Below, in pieces: positions 16,105 through 24,292 of a stretch of DNA of 35,968 bases. Position 1 is the stretch's first letter; each line of letters opens with the position of its first letter. This DNA is from an uncultured Muribaculaceae bacterium. GTDB lineage: Bacteria; Bacteroidota; Bacteroidia; Bacteroidales; Muribaculaceae. Under the pieces are notes generated by a model. It had not been told where the DNA came from. It searched no databases and saw nothing but the letters and a program-made list of their open reading frames with translations. Location of the stretch: positions 1-35,968 of the forward strand of contig CAJUQP010000035.1 of the NCBI GenBank assembly GCA_910588245.1, in the 5' to 3' direction. Position numbers and translations under genes: made by a program.

Positions 16105-17919
16105 TCACATAAGCTCCGCATCAAGACTCGTGAGAAAGCGTGCGAAAGCGGGATTGTCGTTGACGACCTGACGGAGAAACTCTTTCGGAGGCAGCTGCTT
16201 GTTGTCGACGGGGGCGGTGTTGACCTCCACCTTAAGCGTCAGCAGATCATTCTTGAGGAAATCGCGGAGAAACTCAAGGAGTTTGGGCATCGAAAGTTCG
16301 AAAGCCTGCAACTGTGCCGGATGGTCGACCACAATCCTATAGGCGTTGTCGCCGCTTTTCTCAGGACGCGCGCCACGCATGGTGTTGACAAGGATATGGA
16401 GCGAGGGATTGCGGGCTATGAATTCTCCCCATGCCTGCATGAAATCATCGTGGGAGAAGGGTGAGGTGCGCTGCTCGAAATGCCCGGCGGAGGCCGACGC
16501 CGCCACTCCCGGGTCGGACAGACGGAAGGTGGATGGACGGTTGGCGGGGCGAGGACGCGACGGTTGCCCCTGCGGCACGGATGCGGGCTGGGGCTCATGG
16601 TGCGTCGGCGCCTGCACAGGATGCACGGGAGCCTGGGGGATATTGGCGACAGGAGCCGGCGGAGCCGCCGTATTCACAGCTGCATCCTGAGCGGGCGTCC
16701 GCACAGCCGGAGAGGCGAACGCCGACGGATGCGTGGCGGCAGGCGCCGCTTTGCGCTCCTTCGTGGGATCGCCCAGCGGCAAAGGGCGGTCGGGAGCGTC
16801 AAAAGGGGGCGACGCGGGCTTGAGGAGCTGACACAGGCGTATCAGGGTGATCTCAACGAGCAGACGCTTGCCTGTGGCCGTACGATAGTTGAGGTCGCAG
16901 TCGCCGAGCAGCTTGACGGCGGCGTAATACCACTGCACAGGCAAGGTCGCCGCCTGCTCCACGTATCGCCTGGAGACTTCTTCAGAAGTCTCCAGCAACG
17001 GGACGGTGCGTGGATCGGCAGCCACCATCAGGTCTCTGACGTGGGCTGCGAGTCCGTTGACGAAGAAGAGGGAATCGAAACCTTTGTCGCGCACCTCCTT
17101 ATATATAAGCAAAGCCGAAGGGATATCACCGTCGCGGAAAGCGTCGACAAGACGGAAATAATAGTCGTAGTCGAGCACGTTGAGGTTCTCGATGGTATTG
17201 CGGTAGGTCACCTGCCCGCGCGAGGAGGCGGCCACCTGATCGAAGATCGACAGCGCGTCGCGCATGGCTCCGTCGGCTTTAAGGGAGATGATGCCAAGAG
17301 CCTCCCGGTCGGTGGCGATACCCTCCTGGGAGGCCACATACTCGAGATGGTCGATCATGTCGTTGACGGTGATACGCTTGAAATCGTAGATCTGGCAACG
17401 GCTCAGGATCGTGGGGATCACCTTGTGCTTCTCGGTGGTGGCCAGGATAAACACCACATATTTCGGTGGTTCCTCGAGAGTCTTGAGGAATGCGTTGAAG
17501 GCGGCGTTTGAGAGCATATGCACCTCGTCGATGATAAATACGCGGTATTGGCCGTTCTGCGGAGGCACGTTCACCTGCTCCGTGATGGAGCGTATGTCGT
17601 CGACGGAGTTGTTGGAGGCGGCGTCGAGCTCCACAAGGTTGAATGAGTTTCCCTGCTCGATAGCACGGCATGAGTCGCAGTGGCCGCATGCCTCCCCGTC
17701 GGGCGTGGGGCTCAGGCAATTGATCGTCTTGGCGAAAATTCTGGCGCAGGAGGTCTTCCCTACCCCGCGCGGTCCGCAGAAAAGATAGGCCTGCGCGAGC
17801 CTGTGGCTTGCTATGGCATTCTTAAGCGTGGCCGTGAGAGCCTTCTGGCCTACGACGGTATTGAACGTAGCCGGGCGATATTTCCTCGCCGACACTATAT
17901 ATGGCTTTTGGTCAGTCAT
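16105..17919 (-). CDS. dnaX: DNA polymerase III subunit gamma/tau
   Basis: A 604-residue clamp-loader ATPase. The AAA+ region has Walker A GPRGVGKTS (about 45-53), a Cys zinc-binding cluster (CLSPTPDGEACGHCDSC, about 64-80) and Walker B FIIDEVHMLS (about 121). The sensor/arginine-finger segment LATTEKHKVIPTILSRC follows. Domain III ends about residue 370. An Ala/Pro-rich linker (about 375-480) leads to a C-terminal domain of about 120 residues. The ATG at 17919 is used because MTDQKPYIVSARKYRP is the normal N-terminus. I see no slippery A-run of the E. coli gamma-frameshift type in the expected place. Confidence 0.96.
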   Translation of the reverse strand: MTDQKPYIVSARKYRPATFNTVVGQKALTATLKNAIASHRLAQAYLFCGPRGVGKTSCARIFAKTINCLSPTPDGEACGHCDSCRAIEQGNSFNLVELDAASNNSVDDIRSITEQVNVPPQNGQYRVFIIDEVHMLSNAAFNAFLKTLEEPPKYVVFILATTEKHKVIPTILSRCQIYDFKRITVNDMIDHLEYVASQEGIATDREALGIISLKADGAMRDALSIFDQVAASSRGQVTYRNTIENLNVLDYDYYFRLVDAFRDGDIPSALLIYKEVRDKGFDSLFFVNGLAAHVRDLMVAADPRTVPLLETSEEVSRRYVEQAATLPVQWYYAAVKLLGDCDLNYRTATGKRLLVEITLIRLCQLLKPASPPFDAPDRPLPLGDPTKERKAAPAATHPSAFASPAVRTPAQDAAVNTAAPPAPVANIPQAPVHPVQAPTHHEPQPASVPQGQPSRPRPANRPSTFRLSDPGVAASASAGHFEQRTSPFSHDDFMQAWGEFIARNPSLHILVNTMRGARPEKSGDNAYRIVVDHPAQLQAFELSMPKLLEFLRDFLKNDLLTLKVEVNTAPVDNKQLPPKEFLRQVVNDNPAFARFLTSLDAELM

Positions 17920-17943
17920 TCTTGCGTTATCTTCTTGGGAGTG

Positions 17944-17951
17944 CAAATATA
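17944..17951 (-). promoter_or_regulatory. Promoter -7 element for dnaX
   Basis: The minus strand reads TATATTTG, matching TAnnTTTG, 25 bp upstream of the dnaX start. A clear TTTG at -33 is not present. The gap 17920-18063 must also hold the divergent promoter of the adenosyltransferase gene, for which only a weak TAATTTTA is visible. Confidence 0.5.
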
Positions 17952-18063
17952 CAACATTTTTACGGTCTTATTTCCCCCTCTCGCATAATTTTATCGCCAA
18001 ATACTGCAACAATATCAATCTGCCCGCGTTAAAAAGAAGAATTTCCGAACATATGCAGACAAT

Positions 18064-18621
18064 ATGGAAAAAAGTAAACTCTATACCCGCACCGGCGATG
18101 CCGGCACCACTTCCCTGGTAGGAGGCACGAGAGTGAAGAAGAACAGCGTCCGGCTGGAAGCCTACGGCACTCTCGACGAGTTCTCCTCTTTCCTGGGATG
18201 CGTGCTGTCAGAGCCGTCGTGCCCCCCGTCTGTCAAGGAGCAGCTTCTCGAGGTGCAGAACATGATGTTCAATTTCGGAGGCTATCTCGCAAGCGAAGCT
18301 CCCGAAGGAGAAAGTCCGGCAGCCTGGGGCCTGACAGAAGACCATATAAAGGAAATGGAGAGATGGATCGACGAACTCGACTCAGCCACGCCTAAGGTCA
18401 ACGCTTTCGTGCTCCCCGGAGGATGCATGCCCGCGGCCCACGCACACGTGGCGCGGTCGGTGTGCCGCAGAGCCGAACGACGCATACTCGACCTGGCTGA
18501 GGTGGAGTATGTCGACCCTGCCCTGCTGCGCTACATCAACCGTCTGTCGGACTATCTCTTTATCCTTGCCCGTTATCTCAACCACACCAACGGTGTAGAT
18601 GAGATTATCTGGAGGAAATGA
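18064..18621 (+). CDS. pduO: Cob(I)yrinic acid a,c-diamide (ATP:cob(I)alamin) adenosyltransferase, PduO type
   Basis: A 185-residue enzyme that transfers the adenosyl group from ATP to cob(I)alamin to make coenzyme B12. Signatures of the PduO/MMAB family are the N-terminal ATP loop YTRTGDAGTTSLVGG (about residues 6-20), the RLEAYGTLDEFSSFLG block, the RSVCRRAERR motif and the C-terminal YINRLSDYLFILARYLN helix. It is divergently transcribed from dnaX. The downstream 100 bp shows no strong terminator before the next small gene. The family call is firm; the symbol is a family-level label. Confidence 0.93.
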   Translation: MEKSKLYTRTGDAGTTSLVGGTRVKKNSVRLEAYGTLDEFSSFLGCVLSEPSCPPSVKEQLLEVQNMMFNFGGYLASEAPEGESPAAWGLTEDHIKEMERWIDELDSATPKVNAFVLPGGCMPAAHAHVARSVCRRAERRILDLAEVEYVDPALLRYINRLSDYLFILARYLNHTNGVDEIIWRK

Positions 18622-18722
18622 CACTCCGGCACACGCAGGGAACCACATCCCACGCCGCGAACCGCATCTAATGACCGACAAATATCAATAAAAAATAACT
18701 GAAACTTTAAAACACTAAGAAT

Positions 18723-18944
18723 ATGTATTGGACTCTTGAACTGGCGTCGAAACTTGAAGACGCACCCTGGCCCGCAACAAAAGAGGAACTCATAGACTAC
18801 GCCATGCGTAGCGGCGCCCCGCTCGAGGTGATCGAGAATCTCCAGGAGATGGAAGACGAAGGCGAGACCTACGAGAGCATCGAGGAGATCTGGCCCGATT
18901 ACCCCTCCAAAGATGACTTCTTCTTCAACGAGGACGAGTATTGA
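18723..18944 (+). CDS. Small acidic conserved protein (DUF2795-like) whose 3' end is the integration target
   Basis: A 73-residue, strongly acidic protein (MYWTLELASKLEDAPWPATK...NEDEY). It resembles the small DUF2795-type proteins found as single core genes in Bacteroidales; the function is unknown. Its last codons, FFFNEDEY, lie in the 22-bp sequence repeated three more times downstream. Integration there rebuilds the same C-terminus and leaves the gene intact. GC content and codon use match the upstream core chromosome rather than the AT-rich DNA that follows. The family name is from memory and moderate in confidence; the att role is read directly from the repeats. Confidence 0.85.
   Translation: MYWTLELASKLEDAPWPATKEELIDYAMRSGAPLEVIENLQEMEDEGETYESIEEIWPDYPSKDDFFFNEDEY
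18921..18942 (+). other. att core 1 (chromosomal junction, array left boundary)
   Basis: The 22-bp repeat begins TTCTTCAACGAGGACGAG and continues to 18942. It lies in the last codons of the 73-residue gene. An identical copy is at 28297-28318, and near-identical copies are at 33173-33194 and 35790-35811. This is the expected layout of an attL formed by tyrosine-recombinase integration into a gene 3' end. Confidence 0.85.
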
Positions 18945-18986
18945 TATAAAATCCGCCCAATCTTAAGACACAAATAACTTATACAC

Positions 18987-19029
18987 AAGCGATTGACAAG
19001 AGAAGGAATAAACTTGTCAATCGCTTTTT
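18987..19029 (+). terminator. Left-end inverted repeat of unit 1, probably also a terminator
   Basis: A perfect 14-bp inverted repeat (18987-19000 and 19013-19026, 12-base loop) ends in a short T-run. It would terminate transcription of the 73-residue gene before it enters the island. The right arm contains the first AACTTGTC arm-like motif at 19011-19018, so one sequence may serve both as terminator and as recombinase site. Confidence 0.65.
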
Positions 19030-19035
19030 GTATCC

Positions 19036-19106
19036 TTTTAGTGCAAAACAAACTTGTCTATTTTCAGGTATTTAGCTCCGAAGAAATTTGTTAACTTGTC
19101 TATTTT
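19036..19106 (+). repeat. Left arm-like direct repeats of unit 1
   Basis: AACTTGTCTATTTT occurs at 19051-19064 and again at 19093-19106, exactly 42 bp apart, with a partial copy (AACTTGTC) at 19011. A TTTTA block at 19036-19040 precedes the second copy, as at other unit ends. These look like arm-type recombinase binding sites. Confidence 0.65.
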
Positions 19107-19118
19107 TCATTAAATTTG
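19087..19118 (+). promoter_or_regulatory. Promoter of the recombinase gene, overlapping an arm-like site
   Basis: TTTG at 19087-19090, a 20-bp spacer and TAAATTTG at 19111-19118 match the Bacteroidota consensus perfectly. The spacer contains the arm-like repeat AACTTGTCTATTTT (19093-19106), so recombinase binding would be expected to block the polymerase. Confidence 0.75.
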
Positions 19119-19158
19119 CACCATATTCCAACCTTGGTGAGTATTGAAACAAGCAAAT

Positions 19159-20520
19159 ATGGGCAGACAAAAGAAACCGTTCCCCTTGGGGCATTTCAGA
19201 CTTCGCTATCCGAAGAATTACGATAAGACGAAGGTATATCCGGTGGAGATAGAATATATTTTCAGCGGGAAACCCCTCCGCCGGAGCATGAATATTTCCG
19301 TGAAAGTCGAAGACTGGAATCCGAATGGCAATAATGGTCGTGGCGAAATTCGCGCATCCATGCCGGATAGCGTCAGGTTCAACAATCTCCTTTTGATGAA
19401 GGTCAACAAGATTGATGCCGCCCTCAACGAGTATCATCAGGCGCACCCAGGCGAAATATCTGAGGAAATCATATCGGCGTTTCTCGATGATAAACCCATT
19501 ACCCGAAAGGATAAAGGCGAGGACTTCATTACCTTCGTATTGAAACGTCTTGACTCCGAATACAGCCGTAACAAGATTGGCTATAGCCGTTATAAGAACG
19601 GACAAAGCTGCATGAATATCTTTCAGCAGTTCTTGCGAGCTACCAATAATGGAACTTATAAGCCGGACGGACTATATATAGGTGAAGTCACACCGGAACT
19701 AATTGACAAATACATCAAATGGCGCCGGGATTTCAAGAATAACTCAGATGCCACGATCAACCACTCACTGACACCAATATTGAAAGGATGCGAGGCAGCT
19801 TGTAAGATGGGATTGATTGACCGCGAAGTCAATGCGGCGATTCAGGATATGCGCATTCAAGAAAAGGCATCGCTTGAAGCTGAGGGCGAGAAAGAGTTTG
19901 ACGGTCATAATCTCAGCAAGGAGCAACTTGCCAAACTCGTGGAGTTTTATCAGAACGATACCGAGCCTCGCCGTAAGGAGTTTATCGAAATGTTTCTCTT
20001 TGCCTTTCATGCGTGCGGTCTCCGTATTGTAGATGTGATGACTTTGCAGTGGAGCCACATTGATTTCGAGAAAAAGGAACTGAGCAAAGTTTTGATCAAG
20101 ACCAGCAAGCGGCACAAGATACCGTTGACCACTCCTGCCCTGCGCATTCTGTATAAATGGCAGGCGATGGGACGACGAAAGAAATATGTGTTCGACCTAG
20201 TCAAGGATAATCTAAGTCTTAATGATGCCGACACGCTTTATCGGGTCCGCAACTCCGCCACAAAGTGCATCAATCAATCGCTTCATGTAGTCGGAGAGAA
20301 ACTTGGATTCCCGTTTCCCTTGTCATTTCATACAGCCCGGCACACATTCGCAGTCCTCGCCATCAACGACGGCTTGACCATGACAGTTGTAAGCCGTCTG
20401 CTCGGTCACAGTTCCACCGACATCACCGAAAAGGTCTATGCTAAACTCCTGCCTCAGACCCTTACCGCCGAAGTTGAAAAACTCAACTATGCCTTTGTTC
20501 CTGAAGAACTGGCCAACTGA
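19159..20520 (+). CDS. int: Tyrosine recombinase / integrase
   Basis: A 453-residue site-specific recombinase. The N-terminal part (about 1-100) is an arm-binding-type domain, followed by a SAM-like core-binding domain (about 105-200) and a C-terminal catalytic domain. Catalytic residues are visible: Arg in CGLRIVDV, Lys in KTSKRHKIP, HTARH (His-x-x-Arg), LLGHS and the nucleophile in EKVYAKL. The ATG at 19159 is preferred to an upstream TTG in frame at 19144, because MGRQKKPF is a usual start and the distance to the promoter fits. It lies beside the left end of unit 1 and is the only recombinase visible in the array. It resembles Bacteroidota ICE/phage integrases. Confidence 0.95.
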   Translation: MGRQKKPFPLGHFRLRYPKNYDKTKVYPVEIEYIFSGKPLRRSMNISVKVEDWNPNGNNGRGEIRASMPDSVRFNNLLLMKVNKIDAALNEYHQAHPGEISEEIISAFLDDKPITRKDKGEDFITFVLKRLDSEYSRNKIGYSRYKNGQSCMNIFQQFLRATNNGTYKPDGLYIGEVTPELIDKYIKWRRDFKNNSDATINHSLTPILKGCEAACKMGLIDREVNAAIQDMRIQEKASLEAEGEKEFDGHNLSKEQLAKLVEFYQNDTEPRRKEFIEMFLFAFHACGLRIVDVMTLQWSHIDFEKKELSKVLIKTSKRHKIPLTTPALRILYKWQAMGRRKKYVFDLVKDNLSLNDADTLYRVRNSATKCINQSLHVVGEKLGFPFPLSFHTARHTFAVLAINDGLTMTVVSRLLGHSSTDITEKVYAKLLPQTLTAEVEKLNYAFVPEELAN

Positions 20521-20588
20521 AATATCAATCGAAGTGTGCGGAACGCGTTGAAATGGGTTCCTGACTTTGGAGGGAATCTTCATATTTG

Positions 20589-20645
20589 AGCAAGAGTTTC
20601 GAGGCACAATTTTCAATTGTAGTGCCTCGTAACATACCTTGCTCA
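20589..20645. other. Long hairpin downstream of the recombinase gene
   Basis: An outer stem (GAGCAAG 20589-20595 with CTTGCTC 20639-20645) encloses an inner perfect 8-bp stem (CGAGGCAC 20601-20608 with GTGCCTCG 20623-20630). No T-tract follows on the plus strand. It begins about 70 bp after the recombinase stop and could be a transcript end or processing structure. Confidence 0.5.
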
Positions 20646-20872
20646 TCCATGTGGCTGCATCTTAAAATTGCGAAGTATCTTACTAATGAAGATTTGGTTA
20701 TAGGTTTGTTTGTGTGTAAAGTTGCTTTTGTAATGTATCGTATGCTGACATAAGTATTTATATATGTACGCAAGTACATTTGGATATGAGGCTTCATAAC
20801 CACGATAGCCAGATTTCAAGGAGCGGTAGATTTAGGCAATCCGAGGCAACCGAGTACGATAACGCTCCAATA

Positions 20873-20905
20873 TTTGAACACATCGGTGTACTTATGTTAA
20901 TTTTG
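20873..20905 (+). promoter_or_regulatory. Promoter of the structured leader and the HTH gene
   Basis: TTTG at 20873-20876, a 21-bp spacer and TAATTTTG at 20898-20905 fit the consensus. The predicted start, about 20911, lies at the 5' side of a strong long-range pairing. The stretch 20646-20872 upstream is AT-rich and shows no gene. Confidence 0.7.
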
Positions 20906-20909
20906 CCAC

Positions 20910-21095
20910 CCTGAAAGGCAAGCACACACACAGATGTCTGTATACCCGTTTATTTGATAGCCTATATGACAGACCGACCATAATAGCGCACGTATTCCCA
21001 AACAGGCATCTGTCTGTAGCGACGTAGACGTCTATCCGGCCACATACCCTCATTTATCCAAGCCGTATATTTCTATAAGCGTTTTTCCTTTCAGG
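20910..21095 (+). ncRNA. Candidate structured leader RNA upstream of the HTH gene
   Basis: CCTGAAAGG at 20910-20918 can pair perfectly with CCTTTCAGG at 21087-21095, closing a transcript of about 180 nt whose 5' end coincides with the predicted start. Internal short complements (GACAGA with TCTGTC; ACAGA with TCTGT) could add helices. It ends about 45 bp before the ATG of the excisionase-like gene. I recognise no known riboswitch. A stand-alone small RNA or a regulatory 5' UTR are both possible. Confidence 0.45.
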
Positions 21096-21140
21096 TCTCA
21101 GTCACAGGCAAGAATGCCGTGACAATCACTTCTAAATCCC

Positions 21141-21413
21141 ATGACCGAAAATGAAAATTCGATTACTGAAACCCTTCACCAAATCCTCCTTAGACTGACA
21201 AGCATGGAAGAAAAGATTGCTTCCGTCAGTTCCCCTGCACTCTATGACAACAAAGCCCTTATGTCTCTTCTCGGAGTCAAAGACCGCTATCTGAAACGTC
21301 TCCGTGACAACGGTCTACTCGGTTACTCCCGTCATGGCGACAAATTTTGGTATACCCAAGCCGATGTCGACCGCTTTCTGGCCCGCTGTCACAACGCTCC
21401 GTTTGGAAGATAA
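21141..21413 (+). CDS. Excisionase-like helix-turn-helix DNA-binding protein (unit 1)
   Basis: A 90-residue protein. The first 35 residues form a likely coiled helix (ITETLHQILLRLTSMEEKI). The rest is a winged HTH_17/MerR-like domain (NKALMSLLGVKDRYLKRLRDNGLLGYSRHGDKFWYTQADVDRFL). Such small proteins beside tyrosine recombinases in Bacteroidota mobile elements are usually annotated as helix-turn-helix or excisionase-family proteins. The last 55 residues are almost identical to the protein at 28621-28893 in unit 2. It lies downstream of a structured leader with its own promoter and not in an operon with the recombinase. A recombination directionality factor is the best guess; a transcription regulator is the alternative. 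Confidence 0.8.
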   Translation: MTENENSITETLHQILLRLTSMEEKIASVSSPALYDNKALMSLLGVKDRYLKRLRDNGLLGYSRHGDKFWYTQADVDRFLARCHNAPFGR

Positions 21414-21530
21414 TACGAATTAATTCAATCAGTTATCCTTAATTAGTTCTTACTCACGAATGATGACTTTGAGTTATTCTCTTCGTAAAATAAAACCACT
21501 GGAAACTGCTGTCATGTCAAATTTTTTTAT

Positions 21531-21538
21531 TAACTTTG
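21531..21538 (+). promoter_or_regulatory. Promoter -7 element for the methyltransferase operon
   Basis: TAACTTTG matches TAnnTTTG. The -33 position has no clean TTTG. The predicted start is about 21544, giving a leader of about 145 nt before the first gene. Confidence 0.6.
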
Positions 21539-21558
21539 CAATCTACTATGCGAAATAG

Positions 21559-21670
21559 TCTGACAGAGACCAAATGAACGGATAACATTATACCAACATA
21601 TAAAGAAACTTCCTTATAAGTCGCATTAGGCTTGGTCGCCTGTCAGAACTTTAAGGAAGTTTTTTTATTT
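21559..21670 (+). promoter_or_regulatory. Pseudoknot-capable leader with intrinsic-terminator end (attenuator or sRNA)
   Basis: Two strong helices interleave. P1 pairs 21559-21566 plus 21568-21573 (TCTGACAG, GACCAA) with 21632-21637 plus 21640-21647 (TTGGTC, CTGTCAGA). P2 pairs 21606-21616 (AAACTTCCTTA) with 21652-21662 (TAAGGAAGTTT), followed by a U-tract. P2 plus the U-tract is an intrinsic terminator. P1 and P2 cross, so they form a pseudoknot or exclude each other. The methyltransferase start follows 20 bp later with no second promoter between, so read-through would be required for expression. Confidence 0.65.
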
Positions 21671-21688
21671 TAGCCATGACACTTAGCC

Positions 21689-24292
21689 GTGAGCAGAAAA
21701 ACAAAGACATACGACATACCCGACGAGGTTGCCGCCGCCATTGTTGCAGAGAGAAAATCGCTCTACGGCATCAAAACCTATGTCAGCCTGTTTAGTAGTG
21801 CTGGCATTGGATGTTATGGTTTTAAAGAAGTCGGGTACAACTGCATTGCCACTGTTGAATTGTTGGAGCGTCGCTTGAAGATCCAGAAGTATAATAACAA
21901 ATGTATGTTATCCTCTGGATATATCTGCGGCGACATGACTCTAAGCGAAACCAAGGATAAAATATTCCGAGAACTGGATGTTTGGAAAGATTGCTTTGGT
22001 GTTGATGATTTAGACGTTCTCATTGCCACTCCTCCCTGTCAGGGAATGTCCGTTGCCAATCATAAAAAAGGAGATGAACTTAAACGAAATTCCCTCGTTG
22101 TAGAGTCTATCAAAATAACTAAAGAGGTTAAGCCTAAATTCTTTCTCTTTGAGAATGTGCGGGCTTTCCTCTCCTCCATTTGTACAGATATTGACGGGAA
22201 GGATAAGACAATTCAAGAAGCGATTACAATGAATCTTGGAGGAGCCTATAATATTCTTTTCCGAGTGGTCAACTTTAAGGATTATGGTTGTCCTTCAAGC
22301 AGAACACGAACTTTGGTTATAGGGGTACGAAAGGATCTTGCTGATGTCACCCCAAATGACATATTCCCCGCTAAATCACCGGAAAAAACTTTACGTGAGA
22401 CTATCGGACATCTTCCATCATTAACCGTGATGGGTGAAATCTCTGCCGATGATATATATCACAATTTCCGCAGGTATGCCCCCCACATGGAGGCGTGGAT
22501 CTCTGAAATAAAAGAAGGTCAATCCGCTTTCGACAATGACGACATTTCCAGAATACCCCATACTGTTAAAAATGGTGTGGTAGTCTATAACGCACAAAAA
22601 AACGGAGATAAGTACACGCGTCAATATTGGGATAAGGTTGCACCTTGTATTCATACTCGCAATGATATCATGGCGAGTCAAAACACCGTTCATCCAACTG
22701 ACAATCGTGTTTTCAGCATACGTGAAGTTATGCTCATGATGTCAGTACCTTCTTCTTTTCTGTGGTCGGATATTCCATTTGAAAAGTTGAATGCTCTTCC
22801 GCTAAAAGAAAAACAGGCATTTCTTAAGAAAGAAGAGATAAACATTCGTCAGAATCTTGGCGAGGCGGTTCCTACTGTTATATTCAGACAGATAGCTAAT
22901 AAGATTCGTAAATACTTAGAGCGTCCAGTTTTTACGAACTCCGATGCGTCGTCTGTTGTCAGGGACAATCATCTTGATTCGCAAGAACGAATCTTGAATT
23001 ATGTAAAAAAACATACAGTATCTTTTGCTCGACTGTCCCGGATTGTCGAAATGGCTAATTCTGAAAGAGACAACACAGCGGCATACTATACACGTCAGGA
23101 TATTTGCTTTGGGATAGTAAACAATCTGCCTGATGCTAAAAATTATAGCAATCTATCCATATTGGAGCCGTCAATTGGTGTCGGAAATTTTCTTCCATCT
23201 TTGATTGAGAAGTATTCCACTGTTCCAAATGTTTCAATTGATGTAGTGGACATAAACCCGTCATCATTGGAATTGCTGGAAGAGATGCTCAAGCATATTT
23301 CAATTCCCGACAACTTTAACATAAGGTTTATAGAGGGGGACTTTCTGCTTCTTGACTTTGATAAACGGTATGACATAGTAATCGGAAATCCTCCCTACAT
23401 GAAATTGACCAAGGATAAGACCTTGGCTGCACGATACAAGGCTAATGCCGTCAACAAGGACACAAACAATATCTTTGCCTTTTTCGTTGAAAGGGCATTG
23501 TCTTTGGGCGATTGTGTTTCATTGATAGTCCCCAAAAGCATCATTAACGCTCCGGAATTTAATAAAACACGGGAGATTATGAATACATATTCCATCTCCC
23601 ATCTTATTGACTTCGGGGAAAAGGCTTTTAAGGGAGTTAAGATTGAGACTATATCATTCACAATCGACACCAGAAAGAAACCCAAAGACACGATTGTCTT
23701 TTCCTATATCAATGAGAGTGTACGCCGTCTTCCACAAGGATATATAACCGACCCCATATTCCCTTATTGGCTCCTTTACCGAGACAAATCATTTGATGAG
23801 ATTGCCAATTCAATGTTATTTGGAATCTTCAAGGCATATAGGGACAGGGTGATTACAAAATCTGTTACTAAGTCCTCTGGAAAAATCAGAGTGCTGAAGT
23901 CTCGGAATATCGGTAATAATGAGATCATCGATATTCCAGATTACGATTGTTATATTGATGACGTATCTCCTTTTGACGTTTCTAAGTTTTTAGGACATAC
24001 TGAATGTGTACTTCTTCCGAACTTGACATATAACCCAAGAGCATGCTTCTTACCCGAAAATTGCATTGCCGATGGTTCAGTAGCAATACTGACTCTTTCA
24101 AATCCGGAAGAACGAGTAACAGCAGAAGACCTCCAATTTTTTGCCACTAAAGAGTTTGCGAAATTTTATGCTGTTGCCCGTAATTTAGGAACTCGCTCGT
24201 TAAATATTGATAATAACTCAGTCTTTTTCTTCGGGAAGCAAATCAATCAAGACCATGAGAGAAACTATAAATGCGTATCTGAACCAATTTGA
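21689..24292 (+). CDS. Fused C5-cytosine / N6-adenine DNA methyltransferase
   Basis: An 867-residue two-domain enzyme. The N-terminal half is a C5-cytosine methyltransferase: SAM motif I VSLFSSAGIGCYGF (about 32-45), catalytic ATPPCQGMSV (Cys in the PCQ motif, about residue 117), FLFENVRAF (ENV motif) and an SRTRTLVIGVR motif VIII. The C-terminal half is a gamma-type N6-adenine methyltransferase: motif I LEPSIGVGNFL (about 491) and catalytic IVIGNPPYMKL (NPPY, about 566). It is likely to methylate both a cytosine and an adenine in one target, protecting DNA from the HNH nuclease encoded next. The start is GTG at 21689; an ATG at 21676 is out of frame. The next gene overlaps by 38 bp. Confidence 0.92.
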   Translation: MSRKTKTYDIPDEVAAAIVAERKSLYGIKTYVSLFSSAGIGCYGFKEVGYNCIATVELLERRLKIQKYNNKCMLSSGYICGDMTLSETKDKIFRELDVWKDCFGVDDLDVLIATPPCQGMSVANHKKGDELKRNSLVVESIKITKEVKPKFFLFENVRAFLSSICTDIDGKDKTIQEAITMNLGGAYNILFRVVNFKDYGCPSSRTRTLVIGVRKDLADVTPNDIFPAKSPEKTLRETIGHLPSLTVMGEISADDIYHNFRRYAPHMEAWISEIKEGQSAFDNDDISRIPHTVKNGVVVYNAQKNGDKYTRQYWDKVAPCIHTRNDIMASQNTVHPTDNRVFSIREVMLMMSVPSSFLWSDIPFEKLNALPLKEKQAFLKKEEINIRQNLGEAVPTVIFRQIANKIRKYLERPVFTNSDASSVVRDNHLDSQERILNYVKKHTVSFARLSRIVEMANSERDNTAAYYTRQDICFGIVNNLPDAKNYSNLSILEPSIGVGNFLPSLIEKYSTVPNVSIDVVDINPSSLELLEEMLKHISIPDNFNIRFIEGDFLLLDFDKRYDIVIGNPPYMKLTKDKTLAARYKANAVNKDTNNIFAFFVERALSLGDCVSLIVPKSIINAPEFNKTREIMNTYSISHLIDFGEKAFKGVKIETISFTIDTRKKPKDTIVFSYINESVRRLPQGYITDPIFPYWLLYRDKSFDEIANSMLFGIFKAYRDRVITKSVTKSSGKIRVLKSRNIGNNEIIDIPDYDCYIDDVSPFDVSKFLGHTECVLLPNLTYNPRACFLPENCIADGSVAILTLSNPEERVTAEDLQFFATKEFAKFYAVARNLGTRSLNIDNNSVFFFGKQINQDHERNYKCVSEPI

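Noticed and set aside
21559..21670. Retron msr-msd or Type III toxin-antitoxin RNA
   Set aside because: No reverse transcriptase or ToxN-like gene is nearby, and there are no tandem antitoxin repeats. An attenuator explains the U-tract and position.
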